From: Zelopaecilomyces penicillatus
Taxonomy: Eukaryota; Ascomycota; Sordariomycetes; Hypocreales; Pseudodiploosporaceae
DNA length: 64,000 bases
NCBI GenBank assembly: GCA_005765155.1
Contig: VCCP01000006.1
Location: 384,501 to 448,500 of the forward strand
Reading direction: 5' to 3'
The notes under the pieces are model-generated. The model was not told the origin of the DNA, did not search any database, and saw nothing but the letters and a program-made list of their open reading frames with translations. A program made the position numbers and the translations under genes. Every line of letters begins with the position of its first letter. Position 1 is the stretch's first letter. This document shows positions 34,501 through 47,114 of this stretch, piece by piece.

Positions 34501-36126
34501 GCTGCATCCTACAAACGAAAAGTCTTCTAAAGCCTCCTCTTCAAGTGGTAGAGAAGAGCCTATATACAAGCAGTTCATCAGCATAGGTATATATATGAAT
34601 ACATATATACTTTGATATGTAATATGAGTACATCTCGGAACTATAACATTTTCAACACTAACACAAATATTAGTTTATACTTTGCCACGGGATAACTTCC
34701 TCCTCATGCGAATGATCAGGGGATATCTTCACGCCTCCTACAAACCATTCTGTCACGAACATCCCGCCAATCTTCATACACCCTGTTGATCATTCGGTCC
34801 TATACAAACTACACCCTCAAAGAAATCTTCACACGTTGCCTCACGCCTCCTACGCGCAGACCCTTTGTTATCCTCCCCCTCCCCTGTTCCTATTACAGAT
34901 TATCGTCCAATCCCCCCTCCCCTTGTATCCAACACGGCCGAGTGTTTCCCGTTGGTGAATCCTTTCGTTTTTCTCCTTTGCTACCTGGTTATACAAGTCT
35001 TCAAATCAGTCCTGTGTGTGTCGGTTTCGGATGAATTGCCAAATCCCAACTCCGAGTCTAAAAGGCTTCGTCAAAGCGTGGCGGCGGCCCGGCAAGGAAG
35101 CCATCTTTCTTTGGTGAATTTGCCCTTGTCTCTCTCTCTAATCCCAGTTCATCCTACAGTATAAAACTCGCCGAGTGTAGATTTCCCTCACGTGTCATTT
35201 GTGTGTGTTTATACAGCTTACGCCTCTGTTATGCATATCAAGGGGTTGCAACCCAAAAAGAAAAAAACTGGTTTGCTCCCATCATACACATTATCTCTAT
35301 ATAACCAATAGAAAACTTCACATACACACACACACACAACCCAAACAAAAGCTTTGCCACAGCCACGGATTTCGCGCGCGCACCACACAAAATAGACGCC
35401 GCACACTAAATACCATATACCAACGCGTTAATTAGGACTCCTCCTCCCATTCACGTAGGGCTACAATGGCGCCCATCACCCCGTTCCTTCTTGAATCCTT
35501 CCCGTGACTCTGGTTTTTACCCGGTCAATACGGACTATCGACTCGGGGAGTCTCGTAGAAAAAGGCTATTGAAAAGGCCCACTTTGATCCTTCGTACAAC
35601 TAACTAGCTCTCCTTCCCCCGGGTATGAGCTTTTCAGTCCAGGGGACATGGGGTTGTTATACCCGTTGAAGGTAGGATAGTCTACCGGTAAAAGTCTAGC
35701 TATGTGGTATCGCGTGTGTATGTTTATCCATGTTGTTACCAGCTTCATACCCTGAAATCGTTCCTCCCGAGAATATTTGCCGGTACGTAGCATCACCATG
35801 ACAAGATTTTACCTGTTCATACAGGGTATGTCTTGATATTGTGGTATCAATCAAAAGTTACACGACCATCTTGTCTCGATTTTTAACGTACCATCCAGAT
35901 ATAATAATTGCCATCTCCGTAACATCTCCTCGGACCTCCTCCCCGTCTCATCTCGGCCATATTGTTGCCTAAAGATCTTCCATGTAAACGGAATCCACCT
36001 TTCAAAATTTAAAGGACAATCTCTAAAAACAGGAATGCAACAATAGCCCTACATCACACTATCTAGAACCCTTGAGCATACCCACATAAGGATTGCGTAG
36101 CTGAACCCCCTCCCCCCCTGTCTATC

Positions 36127-36161
36127 TGTCATGTCATGTCATGTCATGTCATGTCAAACTC
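36127..36161. repeat. (TGTCA)7 pentanucleotide repeat
   Basis: Seven exact, uninterrupted copies of TGTCA. Confidence 0.9.
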
Positions 36162-37244
36162 CCACCGGCATATCTTTCCCATATCCGCGGTACTTGTTTT
36201 ACCGTTTTCTTTTTTTTTTCTTGTTCTTTTAGGAGTACTCACAAAACCCTCTTTCTACACATGATCGCCGAACCTGACATCTTTGGCGGCCTCTCCCACA
36301 CGGAGATGTCAAGATTCTTTTTGAGGGGGGGGGCATGCATCTACCCGACGGAGATTGAACACGATCAAAATGTTTCTTAGTCTTTATTTTGTGTCATAAT
36401 TCACAAAAGTTATCTGGATTCCCGTATTCCGAACGATCTGCAGTCCGAATCCACGTTTTCCCACGTTCTTGTAGTTTGTCATGGATATGTCATGGAGTAC
36501 ATGTTTAAGGTAGAGAGAGAGGTTGCTACTCAACAGGTACGTGAGCAGGGTAGTTCAAAGTAACAACACACACAGAGAGAGGGAGATGGCGTGCAGGTCT
36601 GTCGTGACATATTTGTCTCACCGCACCGACCAGCACGGATATCACAATGCTGGGGTTGTTTTGACACTTACAACATTCTGCCAACACAGTATCAACAGTT
36701 GGCTACCTTGAATTATGTGGCCTCCCATTGTTTATTCATTCATTCCTCTCTTCATGTCCTCTCTTCGCCGTTCCTCTCTTCACCCTTAACACCTTCCCCA
36801 AACAACCTTCCCGTCAAAACTGAAAAAGTCCCCGGTCGGTTCCCGCCGCGAAACCGCAAATCCCAACCGCGGCTCTGCGGAAGTCGAGACATCAATTTCT
36901 CCCTTTTTTCGGTTTGTTTCCTGTTCAGCTGGCCCGCCCTTCTCCCCACAATCTTGTCAAACCCCGCGTGGAAGAGAAAAAAAAAAGTGCCAAATGATGC
37001 CATCAATAACACTACCTCAATTTCTTTCCCTTCCGTGTTTAGGGTAGCTTCAATGTTATTCCACATTTTCTCTTTGACATGTCTTTTGTTTTTTTTGGTC
37101 CTGCCCTTTCCATCCCGCTATTGTTGTTTCTGTCTCTCTATCTCACCCCCCCTGGTCTGTAAACTCGGCTCGGATCTGGCTCACCCTTCAGCCTCGGATC
37201 TTTTTTGCACAGATACAAGAACATGCATACAGTCGATTTTCTAA

Positions 37245-37352
37245 GGGGGGGGGGGGGGGCGTGGCAAGAGAAAACAGCCATGCAATACATCGATCGCACG
37301 CAATCATATCAAAACTTCCAATTCACTAAACATCCATCCCCCCCCCCCCCCC
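37245..37352. repeat. Opposed homopolymers: G15 and C15 separated by 78 nt
   Basis: G15 at 37245-37259 and C15 at 37338-37352 on the same strand could pair as a 15-bp all-GC hairpin stem. Confidence 0.85.
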
Positions 37353-37860
37353 AACCCACCGCCTATTTCTACTTTTACTATTATTCCTCGGGGTGATTCT
37401 ACTACCGGTCCAGCCCCCAGAAGTCCCCCCGAGCCGTGTCGGCAATTCACTCCCAGGGTATCGCGGCTTAATCAGTTCATCCTGTTTCTAAAAAGCCATT
37501 GGAGATTTCCTTAGTATGTCTTAACAGCATCTAGTACGTTGTCTGTATGTTGCGGGTTACTGGTCTTTTCTCTCTCTCTCTTTCTCTTCCCCATCCTTTA
37601 TTCTTCCGTGTCTCTCCCTCCGGCTGGTGGCTGGCTGCGCTGTCTTCTTTCCCACGACTCATGATGGCCTCGTTCGTCTGCCAAAAAAACGCCAGTCAGC
37701 ATAGACCAATGATTGATTGATGGATTGTCCCTGTGGCTTGGAAAGATGGAATTTGTCACAGAACATTTGCGCCTCCGCCATCGTGACCGCCAACACACGT
37801 GCTGCGCAGTGACAGCCTGTGATCCGGAGTAATTAATGTCATTAATTTAATGTATAATGT

Positions 37861-37884
37861 ATCAATCAATCAATCAATCAATCA
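37861..37884. repeat. (ATCA)6 tetranucleotide repeat
   Basis: Six exact copies of ATCA. Confidence 0.9.
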
Positions 37885-38865
37885 GTGCTCATGCCTAACC
37901 GCCATTCCCATCCCCCATCCCCCGTCTCGCCGATCTCCCTTGACACGCCGCCATCTTTCCATCTTCCATTTCCCATCTCCCGTCTCACATCGTCATGGCC
38001 TTCTGGCTGCTTGCCAAGTTTCAAGCCATGTGGCCCCCAGACGACACACACACCCCCATCGTCATATGTGTGTACAACTATGGGTGCACCTTGATGGGTA
38101 GACAGTTGTTGGCGTTTTCCAAGTTTTGCCCCCCCCCATCAAGCCTGCTACTTACCTACTTACCCATGTACCTATTATCGTCTTGCATTTTACAGCTCCA
38201 TACATCTCGGCCTTGGCATATTACTATACCAATACTAGCAGCCTTATGGGGGGGGACCGTTATTTGACATTTCAACTTGGCCGAGCCGCTGTCCTGTTCA
38301 TCCAATAACACCATTAACAAACCAGCAACCAACCAACACCCACACCCCCCTTTCGTCTCCTTTTTTCTCCCTTTCTTTTTTAGGTTGGTTTTAGATCCCC
38401 GGAATCCCGCACCGCACTCGGCAGCCGCCCAGACCTCTGATTGGCGGGAAAACAGAACACCCAGCGCCCCTAGCTCGGCTCTCTCCCCTAGCTCTCTCTC
38501 AAAGCCTCAAGTCGGAAAGTCATGGATTGTTTTCTAGTTGATGCATCTCTGCACCGCACTGTACCGTAGATAATACACACACACCACTTTCTTTCATGGA
38601 GTGTTGTCACTATTGTCTCTCCAACCACCCTCTGCAACACACAAACAGCCAACATCTACATGAGACAGGCACAGCACGCTACTACTTTGGCAGTTCTAAA
38701 CTTGGCACGAGACCCCCCCCCCCCCTTCCCCTCCTTTCAGCGTTGTCTTCAGCTCTCTCTCCCTGTCTCTCCCTGTCTCTCTCGGTATCTCTCTAATATC
38801 TCACTCCACACACTCAACTTGTATCAACCAGCCGCCACCAATGACAACATATCACAAAGCGCACA

Positions 38866-38895
38866 CATTCCAACATTCCAACATTCCAATATTCC
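38866..38895. promoter_or_regulatory. Periodic CATTCC array (AbaA/TEA-type motif)
   Basis: CATTCC starts at 38866, 38874 and 38882, followed by TATTCC at 38890, an exact 8-bp period. CATTCY is the established site of the fungal AbaA TEA/ATTS regulator. It may be only a microsatellite. Confidence 0.35.
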
Positions 38896-40371
38896 AGGTC
38901 CCCGGAACTTCCAAAAGCCCAAGATCCACCACCCCGGCCGCCATGTGGGAGAGGCACGTCGCATCTGTCTACTCTAATTAGTTAACCCCCATATGAAAAC
39001 CTTAGTACTATAGTGACTAACTAACTAACTAACCCTTGAGCAAATCTAAATCTACCTACTATTATTACCTACTGTACTATCAAGTTAGTACGCATACGGT
39101 AAAATAGGGCCAAAAAAAAGGTGCCGGCCGTAGTTGCTGTAGTGGGCACGGATGTCTGCATCCGACCAGCCAGTGTGTCATCGTCTCAAGACACTTGACA
39201 ACAAACTACAGCTCAATAAACTTGCTTTCATGCTTCATCGAGGCCCATTCATTTACGTACTAACCTACTAACCGATGAACTTCTGCTAAACCGCTTCTTG
39301 TCACTGCATCGAATCACATCACGCCGGAGCGCCCTCCTAACCCCCTTCCCTCCCCCCTTCCCTTATCTCCGCTCCTCCCCTTCTTCTTCTTCCTCTTCTT
39401 CTGCTTCTTCTTCTTCCCCAAACACGCCCACCGGCAATGGCTTGATAACGGCACTAATTAAGCTTCGGCAGCCTCAACCGCCGCTCTTCCATTCGCCAAC
39501 GCTAAGCTCGATTTGTTTCCGTAGGCTGGGATGTCAAGTCGGCCCATCTGTCAACCTCTCTCTTCCTCGGCGATATGAGAACATGAAACTCTGCATTCGT
39601 AGCCTCCACCCCCCCCCCCCCTCGTTTTTTCTTTTTTCCCCATCAAAAGAACCAAAAGCCCGATGCTTTGCCTGCCGAGTTGACATGGCTGAATGAACGG
39701 CGTCGAAGCATTATGCATTGAACTCCGTGTGTTAGCGTAAAAGAAAACCAAAAGAATCACCCTAACAGGAGTTTTGTCAAGTAAGTACTAGTATCAAAGT
39801 ATGAAATGAACTTTGCCTTATAGGTTTAGGTTTATTACACCTTTGGGTGAAGACGTCTTGACTTTCATAGTGGGTGAAGCAATAGAGAGCAATCAATTTG
39901 GTTAGGGGCACAAAGTTGGTTGGTACTGCTTGTATTTCGTGTATTAGAATACTAGCAAAACTTGCATCGCTGCGTCGGGCCGACCATCCTGGTCCTTTGC
40001 CTCTATCCAGCTGGTAATTTTCGGTACAAATACAAAAATCCATTTGGAACGTCACCATGTTCCACCCATATAGGAAAAAAAAGAGAAAAAAAAACATAGA
40101 TGGAGTTTGGAGGCAGATGATCCCTCCACTCAACAACTGCTGTGGTGCGTGCTTTGTTGCATACCAGGTACCTCTCTGGTTAATGTGTTCATGTCCTCGT
40201 GTCAAGGCCGTGCAAATCAATTCCCTGTCCCATCTAATTCAATACCGCTTAAACAAATGTCAATTATCGAGTCGCTGTTTTGATTCCTCCCTCTGTCGAC
40301 TTTGCCTTGGTTTGCCGATGAGAACTCCGTTGCGCCGTGGGTATATCGTATAAGGTTCTGTTAAAAAGCTA

Positions 40372-42098
40372 CTAATATGCGTATGATGCTGACTCGTACG
40401 CTGTGTACGAACTTCCATGGTCCATTGCTGTCGGCACCGGGCTACTATTGCCACATATGTCTGTTGGGGCAGGGCTATGCAGGCCTCCAGCTCCATAGGG
40501 GCCTGGAAGGTTCTGTGTTCCATGGGACGTGTAGTCAGCGCCGCCCATAGGGGTGTCGCCCAGGCTGTGCCCCATGAGTGCGTATTGGTGATGAGGATGA
40601 GGATGAGGATGCTGTTGTTGTTGCTGCTGTTGCTGTTGATGATGGCTGTCGTAGCTTGGCGAAGGTGGCGCGTTGTGGAATGTGTACTCGAAGCCAGCGG
40701 CGCCGCTCTGCAAGTGTGCCTGTGTCGGCTGCTGGGAAATGGCATACGCCTGGTGCTGGGAGGCATAATAGGCTGCTAAGGCCGGGTTGGCACTATTCCC
40801 ATTGTGAGACATTCTGTACTGTGGCTGCTCGGTCTCTGAAGTGGGCGAGGTGGGCGAAACGCCGGGTTTGTTGTTGATGTGGCCAGTCATGGCCATCTGA
40901 CAGTCACTGCGGATGGGCGTCACAAAGTCAGCGCGGTAGCTCTGGACTGTGCCCCCTGGACTCGATCCTAGCGCAATGGCATACTGAATAAGGAATTGAA
41001 TGTCGCCAATGTGCTTGGTCTCGAGCCGCTTGCGCAGAATGCTGCTAGATTGGGCTTGCCATCGCAACCGGCTCTGGTCTGCCTCCGGCCACATTGAATG
41101 CGACCACGCCCGAAGCACACCTGACTGCCTGAGCAAGTTACGCATGCGGGCTGAGTAGCTCCACTGGCCGCTGCTTGCACCTTCATCAAAGTGCTTGACG
41201 ACATGGCCGACGTACTCTTTGAAGGTTGCCGGGGCCTCTGCGTCCGAGGCGGCTTCAAAAACCTGCAGACAGTTCTCAAACCCGCAGGCGAAAACAGTCT
41301 GTGTGCACAACGCCACCTTGGCGTCGTCGAGATTCATCCTTGAACCTCCATGAGAGCTTTTGAGATGGGCCTTGTAGGCCGTCTGCCAGTCAAATACCAT
41401 GTGGCAGCCGCGATGTCGGCAGAACCACTGTGCGTCCGTGTGATGAAAATCTTCCATGTGTCGCTTCAGATCATTCTTGCGCGTGCATGTCTTTTGAATG
41501 CCTTCTTCCAGACAGAAGCCGCATGTAAATGATCCTTTCTGCTTGGGCGCAGCCGTCGTCGGTGTGACGTCCTCGGCATCCCAGGAGGATTCGTCTGTTA
41601 GAGCTAGGTTTCCGCCACCAGTAGAAGGGCTTGTGTTCCTGTTACGCCGAGCACTGTGACGAGCCCGTGGGGAGACATTGGAGGCTATGCTTTCACAGGT
41701 AGAAGAGGTATCTGAAAAGGCACGAGCACTGGCGCCAGAGTCAAATGTATTTGAAGCCTCATCCTGGCTGGGGTATGTGCTTCCAGAGAGACCATAGGAT
41801 GTGTCCATGACTGCAGAAGAGTACTTGTTAGTTCGAAAGCCCGTCTTTAAACGAGTGGAAAGGGTATCGGTAGATAGGTGTGAGGAACAGAGTAAATAAC
41901 CCGGTATCAGGTTGCTAAAGACCACTTACATGGGGATGATGAGGAGGTGTGTCCTTCTTGTTGTAGGAGTTGGCCGAGTTCTTCTTTTGAATATCTGCCG
42001 AGGAGATGTCGGATCATCTGGCGGTCGACCTGGTCCTGCTGGGGTGAACCGTGTTCGGGTGACATGCCCTCATGGTCGGACCACGATTCGGGAGACAT
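40372..42098 (-). CDS. C2H2 zinc-finger transcription factor, paralog 2
   Basis: Exons 42098-41930 and 41810-40372 give 535 residues; the intron (119 nt) has a GTAAGT donor, a GAACTAACAAG branch and a CTGCAG acceptor, phase 1, as in paralog 1. The frame is open a further 48 codons upstream to 42242 but with no ATG, so 42098 is chosen; it places the first finger (C153) almost as in paralog 1 (C156). Fingers: CGFC...HMEDFH (C-x2-C, H-x4-H), CRHRGC...HLKSSH (C-x4-C-x12-H-x4-H), and degenerate CGFENC...HVVKH. The shared region continues (NLLRQSGVLRAW, W-P near the centre, TKHIGD, ALGSSP). The C-terminus has polyGln (nine residues) with His/Pro repeats. It is probably a nuclear DNA-binding regulator; targets are unknown. 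Confidence 0.87.
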
Positions 42099-42402
42099 GG
42101 CTGTGAGCAGACGGGAATCTGATGCCAGTCTGAATTGGGGTGTATCAAAGGGGAAGCCGCCGAGGTCAAGAGGGTGCAAACTTGAAACCAACTCTTGGGC
42201 GGATGTCAGATGCGTGATGGAGTGTCGTCTTAATGTGTCCACGATATGATAAACATCCAGGTGTATATCGTGTCAAGGCGAGAGTGATGTCTGATGTGTT
42301 GTTGGTAAGATTGAGGTGAATTTACGATGGGGGGAAAGTTCGAGATTTAAGAACCTGAAGAGGCAGATATACCTGTAGATATGGATGGCGTTGAGGGGGG
42401 AC

Positions 42403-42417
42403 GGGGGGGGGGGGGGG
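42403..42417. repeat. G15 run near the C2H2 paralog 2 start
   Basis: Fifteen consecutive G about 305 bp upstream of the ATG at 42098. On the template of this minus-strand gene the transcript-sense strand reads C15. Confidence 0.9.
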
Positions 42418-45400
42418 TGTGGAAAGGAGCTACGGGTATCAAAAGCCTGGAAACTAATGATGAATCCCAGGAGCGCGGATATTCTGACCTAGGTAAGCTA
42501 GGTACGTACTTTTGGGACAGTCTTTAGTCTCTTAGGCCCTAGACACTGTGGGTAGAGCGTAGGGCTGTCTGGAGAAGGGAGTGGGAGACAGCCAGGCAGG
42601 GTTCCGGTGAGAGCTAGTCAAGATGCGACGATGTTCCGTTTCAACGGCTGCTGACGGCGGCGTTGTCGTATGCCCGCGCCGCAGTCCAGAGGGCTGCCGT
42701 TTTGTCAGACCTGGCAGCGGCAAAGGTGCATTGTACAGGAAGCAGGAAGACGATCACGGATGGGAGTGGGATGGTGGCCCACGTCCACTCCTAGTGTGGC
42801 AGCAGCAGAGCAGCAGCAGTAGGTAGCAGCAGAGGCCACCATCACTGTTCGCCGAGGTCAAGCGACGGAGCTGCGAGGAGGTCCCTATCATCTTGGAGGA
42901 AAGGGGCCATGCAGCAGCGGGACGCAGAAAACACGCTAGTACCGGCGTGTCCAGGAATCCAAGAACCTTCAAGAACAACTGTAATGACAGCAAAAGCCAA
43001 GAACATGAGCAGAGACGAGATCGACAGGTGTAGACGGCGTGAAGATGTCGGGGGTTGTGGTTGTGGTTGTAGTGTAGTGGCTGTGGTGCTCACAGCGGCG
43101 TTGGTGAATTGTACAGAGGCACAGCGGTACAGAGGCACAGCGACGATAGTATACACCCACCAGCTGTACCACTGCAGTGGTGGATGCTGCACTGGTCCAA
43201 CGTCTGTCAAAAACAAGTTGACAGCGGCATGTGCAACGTCTTCTTGCCCACAGAGCAAACCACAATACTGCAGTCTGCAGAGCACCAACCCAATAGCACC
43301 CCCCCCCCCCCAGCTCTGCGGAGCCCAGACAGCCTGGTATTCCAAGACCCGAGACCCAAGACCCAAAACCTGGTACTTGCGTTCGGCTGGCTTCTCCCGG
43401 ATGCTGAGGTGTACTGACAGCTTTCTGCACAGGTACCTACTTAGGCTGAGTCAAGTCGTGGTTGTATTGGTGGTATGGCCGTAGCTGCGTACTCCGTAGT
43501 TCCGTACGAGTTCCTGCTCCTGTTCCTGTTCCTGTCATGATCAATACCGGGCTATCTCTTGGTACCACATAAATACAACCCAACCTGGGCCGTGCTGCAA
43601 CGTCTGGCTGCGAGGTTGAGGGCGTGTTTATGGGCGTGAACCAGAAATGGTGCCAACTTGGCGTGTGGTTGAGCCCGTCCTGCAGAAGCCCTTCACTCCC
43701 TGTCTCCTGCAGAGCGCCTGCATGTACAGTAGCCTCTGCCGTTCCCGGTGGCCAGGTTGCCAGGACAGACCCCAACCAGAGTAGTCTGGGGAGGGGTGTG
43801 TGTGTGTGGCTCGGAAGTGGGCTTAAGTGGGAGAACCTAAATGTGGGAGACGCTCTTCCTTCCATATTGCCACTTGGCTGCAAGCCGGATGACATGGAAA
43901 ATCGGACAACTGTTAATCCGCCGTCATGGGCTCATAGCCATCATGTGACTAAGGTGACGAATGGAAAGAGTGCCGATGCCAAACCAAGCCTTTACTCTAG
44001 GCAGAGGCAGGGGCACCGAGACCCCGGTAATCAATGGAAGATCCCGTATAATGTACCTGGTCAATCGCGCTCACTATCATGATTAGCCGTCATTGGATGA
44101 TGTCTCTAGTGACGGAAAGGTATGGCCGAACAGGTATCTGGCTTTTGATCATGTATTGTAGGTTTCATTTATACGCACAGAACCATACAGCGGGCCTCAT
44201 CTTCTCGTCCAGGACAGCACGCGGGCAACGAGTGTATACTTTAGAGTAGACAATTTGTCAAAAGTGTACCCATAGCCCAACTTCTGGCTGGCAATTATTG
44301 AACACGTAGGGGTGCGTAGATACGCATCAAGACACTGCTGTAATAACAAGGTAATTAGCTACAGTAGAGTAAACATGCGTAAGGTGGTATGTCAGCATGT
44401 CTATCAATTAGTATATTCCGCCCCCAGGTTGGAAGGACAATGCAGGCTGGAGGACTGCCGGCCCAGAGTAAGACTGGTAAGGTAAGTAAGACAAGCACAT
44501 GTGAACAGTCCGCATGGGCTAGATCACAAGAGGTATAATCGGGTTACGGCTTGGTCGGTCTGGGTTTTGCCTTGCCAAATGGACAAGATGGACTCTTTCG
44601 AGTCTATATTTCCCTCGCTCGTCAGATATAATTACCACGGATCAATTGAGTTGCAGGCGGACCGTAAACAGTCCCGTGGGTCCAACCTGCACGCCGGAAA
44701 GCCCATACGTTCATTTTATGCCAGACCAATGGACTGGAACATGCGCTGCCACACTGTCGCCCCAGAGGCTTATATAGGACACCTCTGATGAAACGTGCCG
44801 ACATGATTACCACGTAGGTGAGTTTAGGGAGACAGGATAATGCAACCCCCAAGCCATCCGGCATCCTCACCCGGCAGTAGAAAATGGCAGGATCATATAA
44901 CCCTTGTGAATCAACACCGCCAACATAGGGCAGCAGACTTTGCGGCGTGCGTCTACCGCTTGTTTGAGTATGTGGCTTAATACTGTAAGCAAGTACAGTG
45001 TATTACACCACAGCTCAACTTACTACCCTACCAAGTAGTTGGTAAATGAATTATTAGATATCGTTGAACGTTGCCAAGTGAATACCATCATGTCATGGTG
45101 GCCATGGGTCCGATGAACTGACAGGCTGGTTAAACTAAAATTCGGGGAATACCCAGGAACTATAATTTCTTCAACATCTGCTTGATAAGGCAAAATTTGA
45201 TAGTCAGCAACTGTTTGAAGATGGGCGAATTAAAAAGACTTGGTCCAAGTTTGCAAATGCTCAATTCGGTCATGCGGGTAACCATTGCATTTCTGTGTTA
45301 CCTCTGAACTTGAGTAACCGTTGCCCGAAGGCAGGGGAAATAACTTCGGGTATCTCGTCGCCTCAACCGTTGTGGTGATGCTCAGCTAGTGGAAGTTATT

Positions 45401-47027
45401 ATGGATCTTTCTGCTGACATCGATTGGCAATGATGTACACAGCCGAGGCCCCACTCTTGGATTCCTCGCACAACGGCCAAAATTTGCCCACCAGGCAACA
45501 ACAAGTGGTTTGACGCCAGGATGTTTGCCAAAAGCTGCGGGTTTTTGTTTTGGCAAGTCGAGGTTCCGACGGAGAGGGACACTTTACTTGATGATGTGAT
45601 CAAAATTGGCAGATTGCCGGAATATACAGAGGTTGTAACATTGAACAACCCCGCACGATCCATTGCCCAATGCTTTGTTTGGCGCAACGCAAGCCTGACT
45701 GCAGTACCCGCCATCTCGGTTCATGGCCCCAAAAAAGGTTCGTCCGTGTTTTGGGAGACGGAAGGTCTCTGCGGCTATATGTGCCTCCGAGACATTGAGT
45801 GGGCATTTCAGGCAGGTCCTGAACCTGAGAGAGTGTTTGCAAGGGGTCATGAGCTGCCTTCAAGGACCTAGCTGGAAACATTAATACGGGAGCAAGACTG
45901 GGTATGGATTGGATGGCAAGTGGGCCCAGGATCGTTGCCACATCAGTCCCCATTAATCCAGGAAATTGGTATAAATACCTGTTGAGGAGATTGCCTTTGA
46001 TGACAGGCAGGGCTGAGGTGGGCCCCCTTAGCGCTGTCACTGATGACGGAAAGAGGGGATGGTCCAATCAGCAGACATCTAGTCAGTTGAAATTGGCCTG
46101 CGAAAAGTCTGCCTACTTCGGATTAAAACAGTGATTGGTGGTCTACTGAGAACATAAACCAAGGTGGGTATTTGCTTTCGTAAGAATCAAGTGAGACATG
46201 ATGTATATTGGTAACCGTCATGCGGATGGCCCGAGCATCTGTCCTGCGGGAATACCACCCAAATCCAACCGACGTGTCGGGCAGCCGGTGTGGCATTAAA
46301 GGAAACCGATAAATTTGCCCAATGGCGAAACTGATGCTACATTGAATCAGCTTGTTGCTACGCAAGACTAATTGTATGGTTTTGTCGGTTCAGACGCTTC
46401 GATCCGCCGGACCCATCATCGTCGACCAACTCACTGGTGCTTCTCGGTTCTCGGTTCTCGGCTTCTTATCTGTTTGGTCTTTCTTGATTTGACTGCCATA
46501 ATTAACAGGAAGAGTGGAAACAGTGAGCAACGAGCCACAAGAAGCCAAGTCATGACTTACGCATACGGAGCCAGCGCAGCCCAGCTACTTAGCCAAACAA
46601 CATGTTGTATCCACTCACTCATTGTCAAACCCATCAACTGCCTACTTGCCTCATTGCCGGATGGCATGAAGATATTATTGATTCCCAAACCTCGATTTTC
46701 GCCAAGGTGATCCATAGACAAGATCGGGGCACGTGAGCGGCAGTCACGACTAGGTAAGCAGTTTGTCATCGGGCATGGCGTCCAGATATCATCGGCGATC
46801 CATTTGTAGGGGTTAGAGATTGGATTACGATGAGGGCAGTGGATTGCGGCTGGGGCTGAGAGGTGAGGGCGAGGATAGAGGATGATGACAGAACATCAGT
46901 GCATGACTTGGTGGACTGTCAGTGGACGAGAGGTGCATCCGGATTTAACGACAGGCTATGAAACAAAGCCGGACACACATCTGGCACAGGCACAGAAGGT
47001 GCTATAGATGCCCTTTACCAATTCTCG

Positions 47028-47114
47028 GTACGAAGGTACACCTGGAACGGTACTCGTGTAGGTACTTTGGTACTTTTACCCAAAGCCTACCACAGGTAGG
47101 TACCTACTAGGTAC
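47028..47114. repeat. Cluster of GTAC/GGTACC palindromic motifs
   Basis: Seven GTAC tetramers fall in 87 bp (47028, 47036, 47050, 47062, 47070, 47100, 47111), most preceded by G and linked by CCTA/TAGG blocks. Confidence 0.6.

Larger units (their letters stand above)
27446..40371. other. Gene desert of 12.9 kb upstream of C2H2 paralog 1
   Basis: No coding region could be supported on either strand. The longest frame (about 217 codons near 36.6-37.2 kb) is translated polypyrimidine with no family features. The stretch is not AT-collapsed as expected of heavily RIP-mutated DNA. It holds minisatellites (28196-28250, 28364-28417), short tandem repeats (29974-29991, 31513-31530, 36127-36161, 37861-37884), long G or C runs, CT-rich stretches around 33.0-34.0 kb, and a periodic CATTCC array at 38866-38895. 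It probably combines the promoter/long leader of paralog 1 with the 3' flank of paralog 2; a noncoding transcript is possible. Confidence 0.55.

Noticed and set aside
36591..37244. 217-codon plus-strand open frame in the desert
   Set aside because: It is translated CT-rich sequence, Ser/Phe/Leu/Cys-heavy, starts at no convincing context, has no family features and several other frames are equally open.
45600..46067. 155-codon minus-strand frame in the second desert
   Set aside because: No family features; a comparable frame exists on the opposite strand, and the composition is that of the surrounding noncoding DNA.
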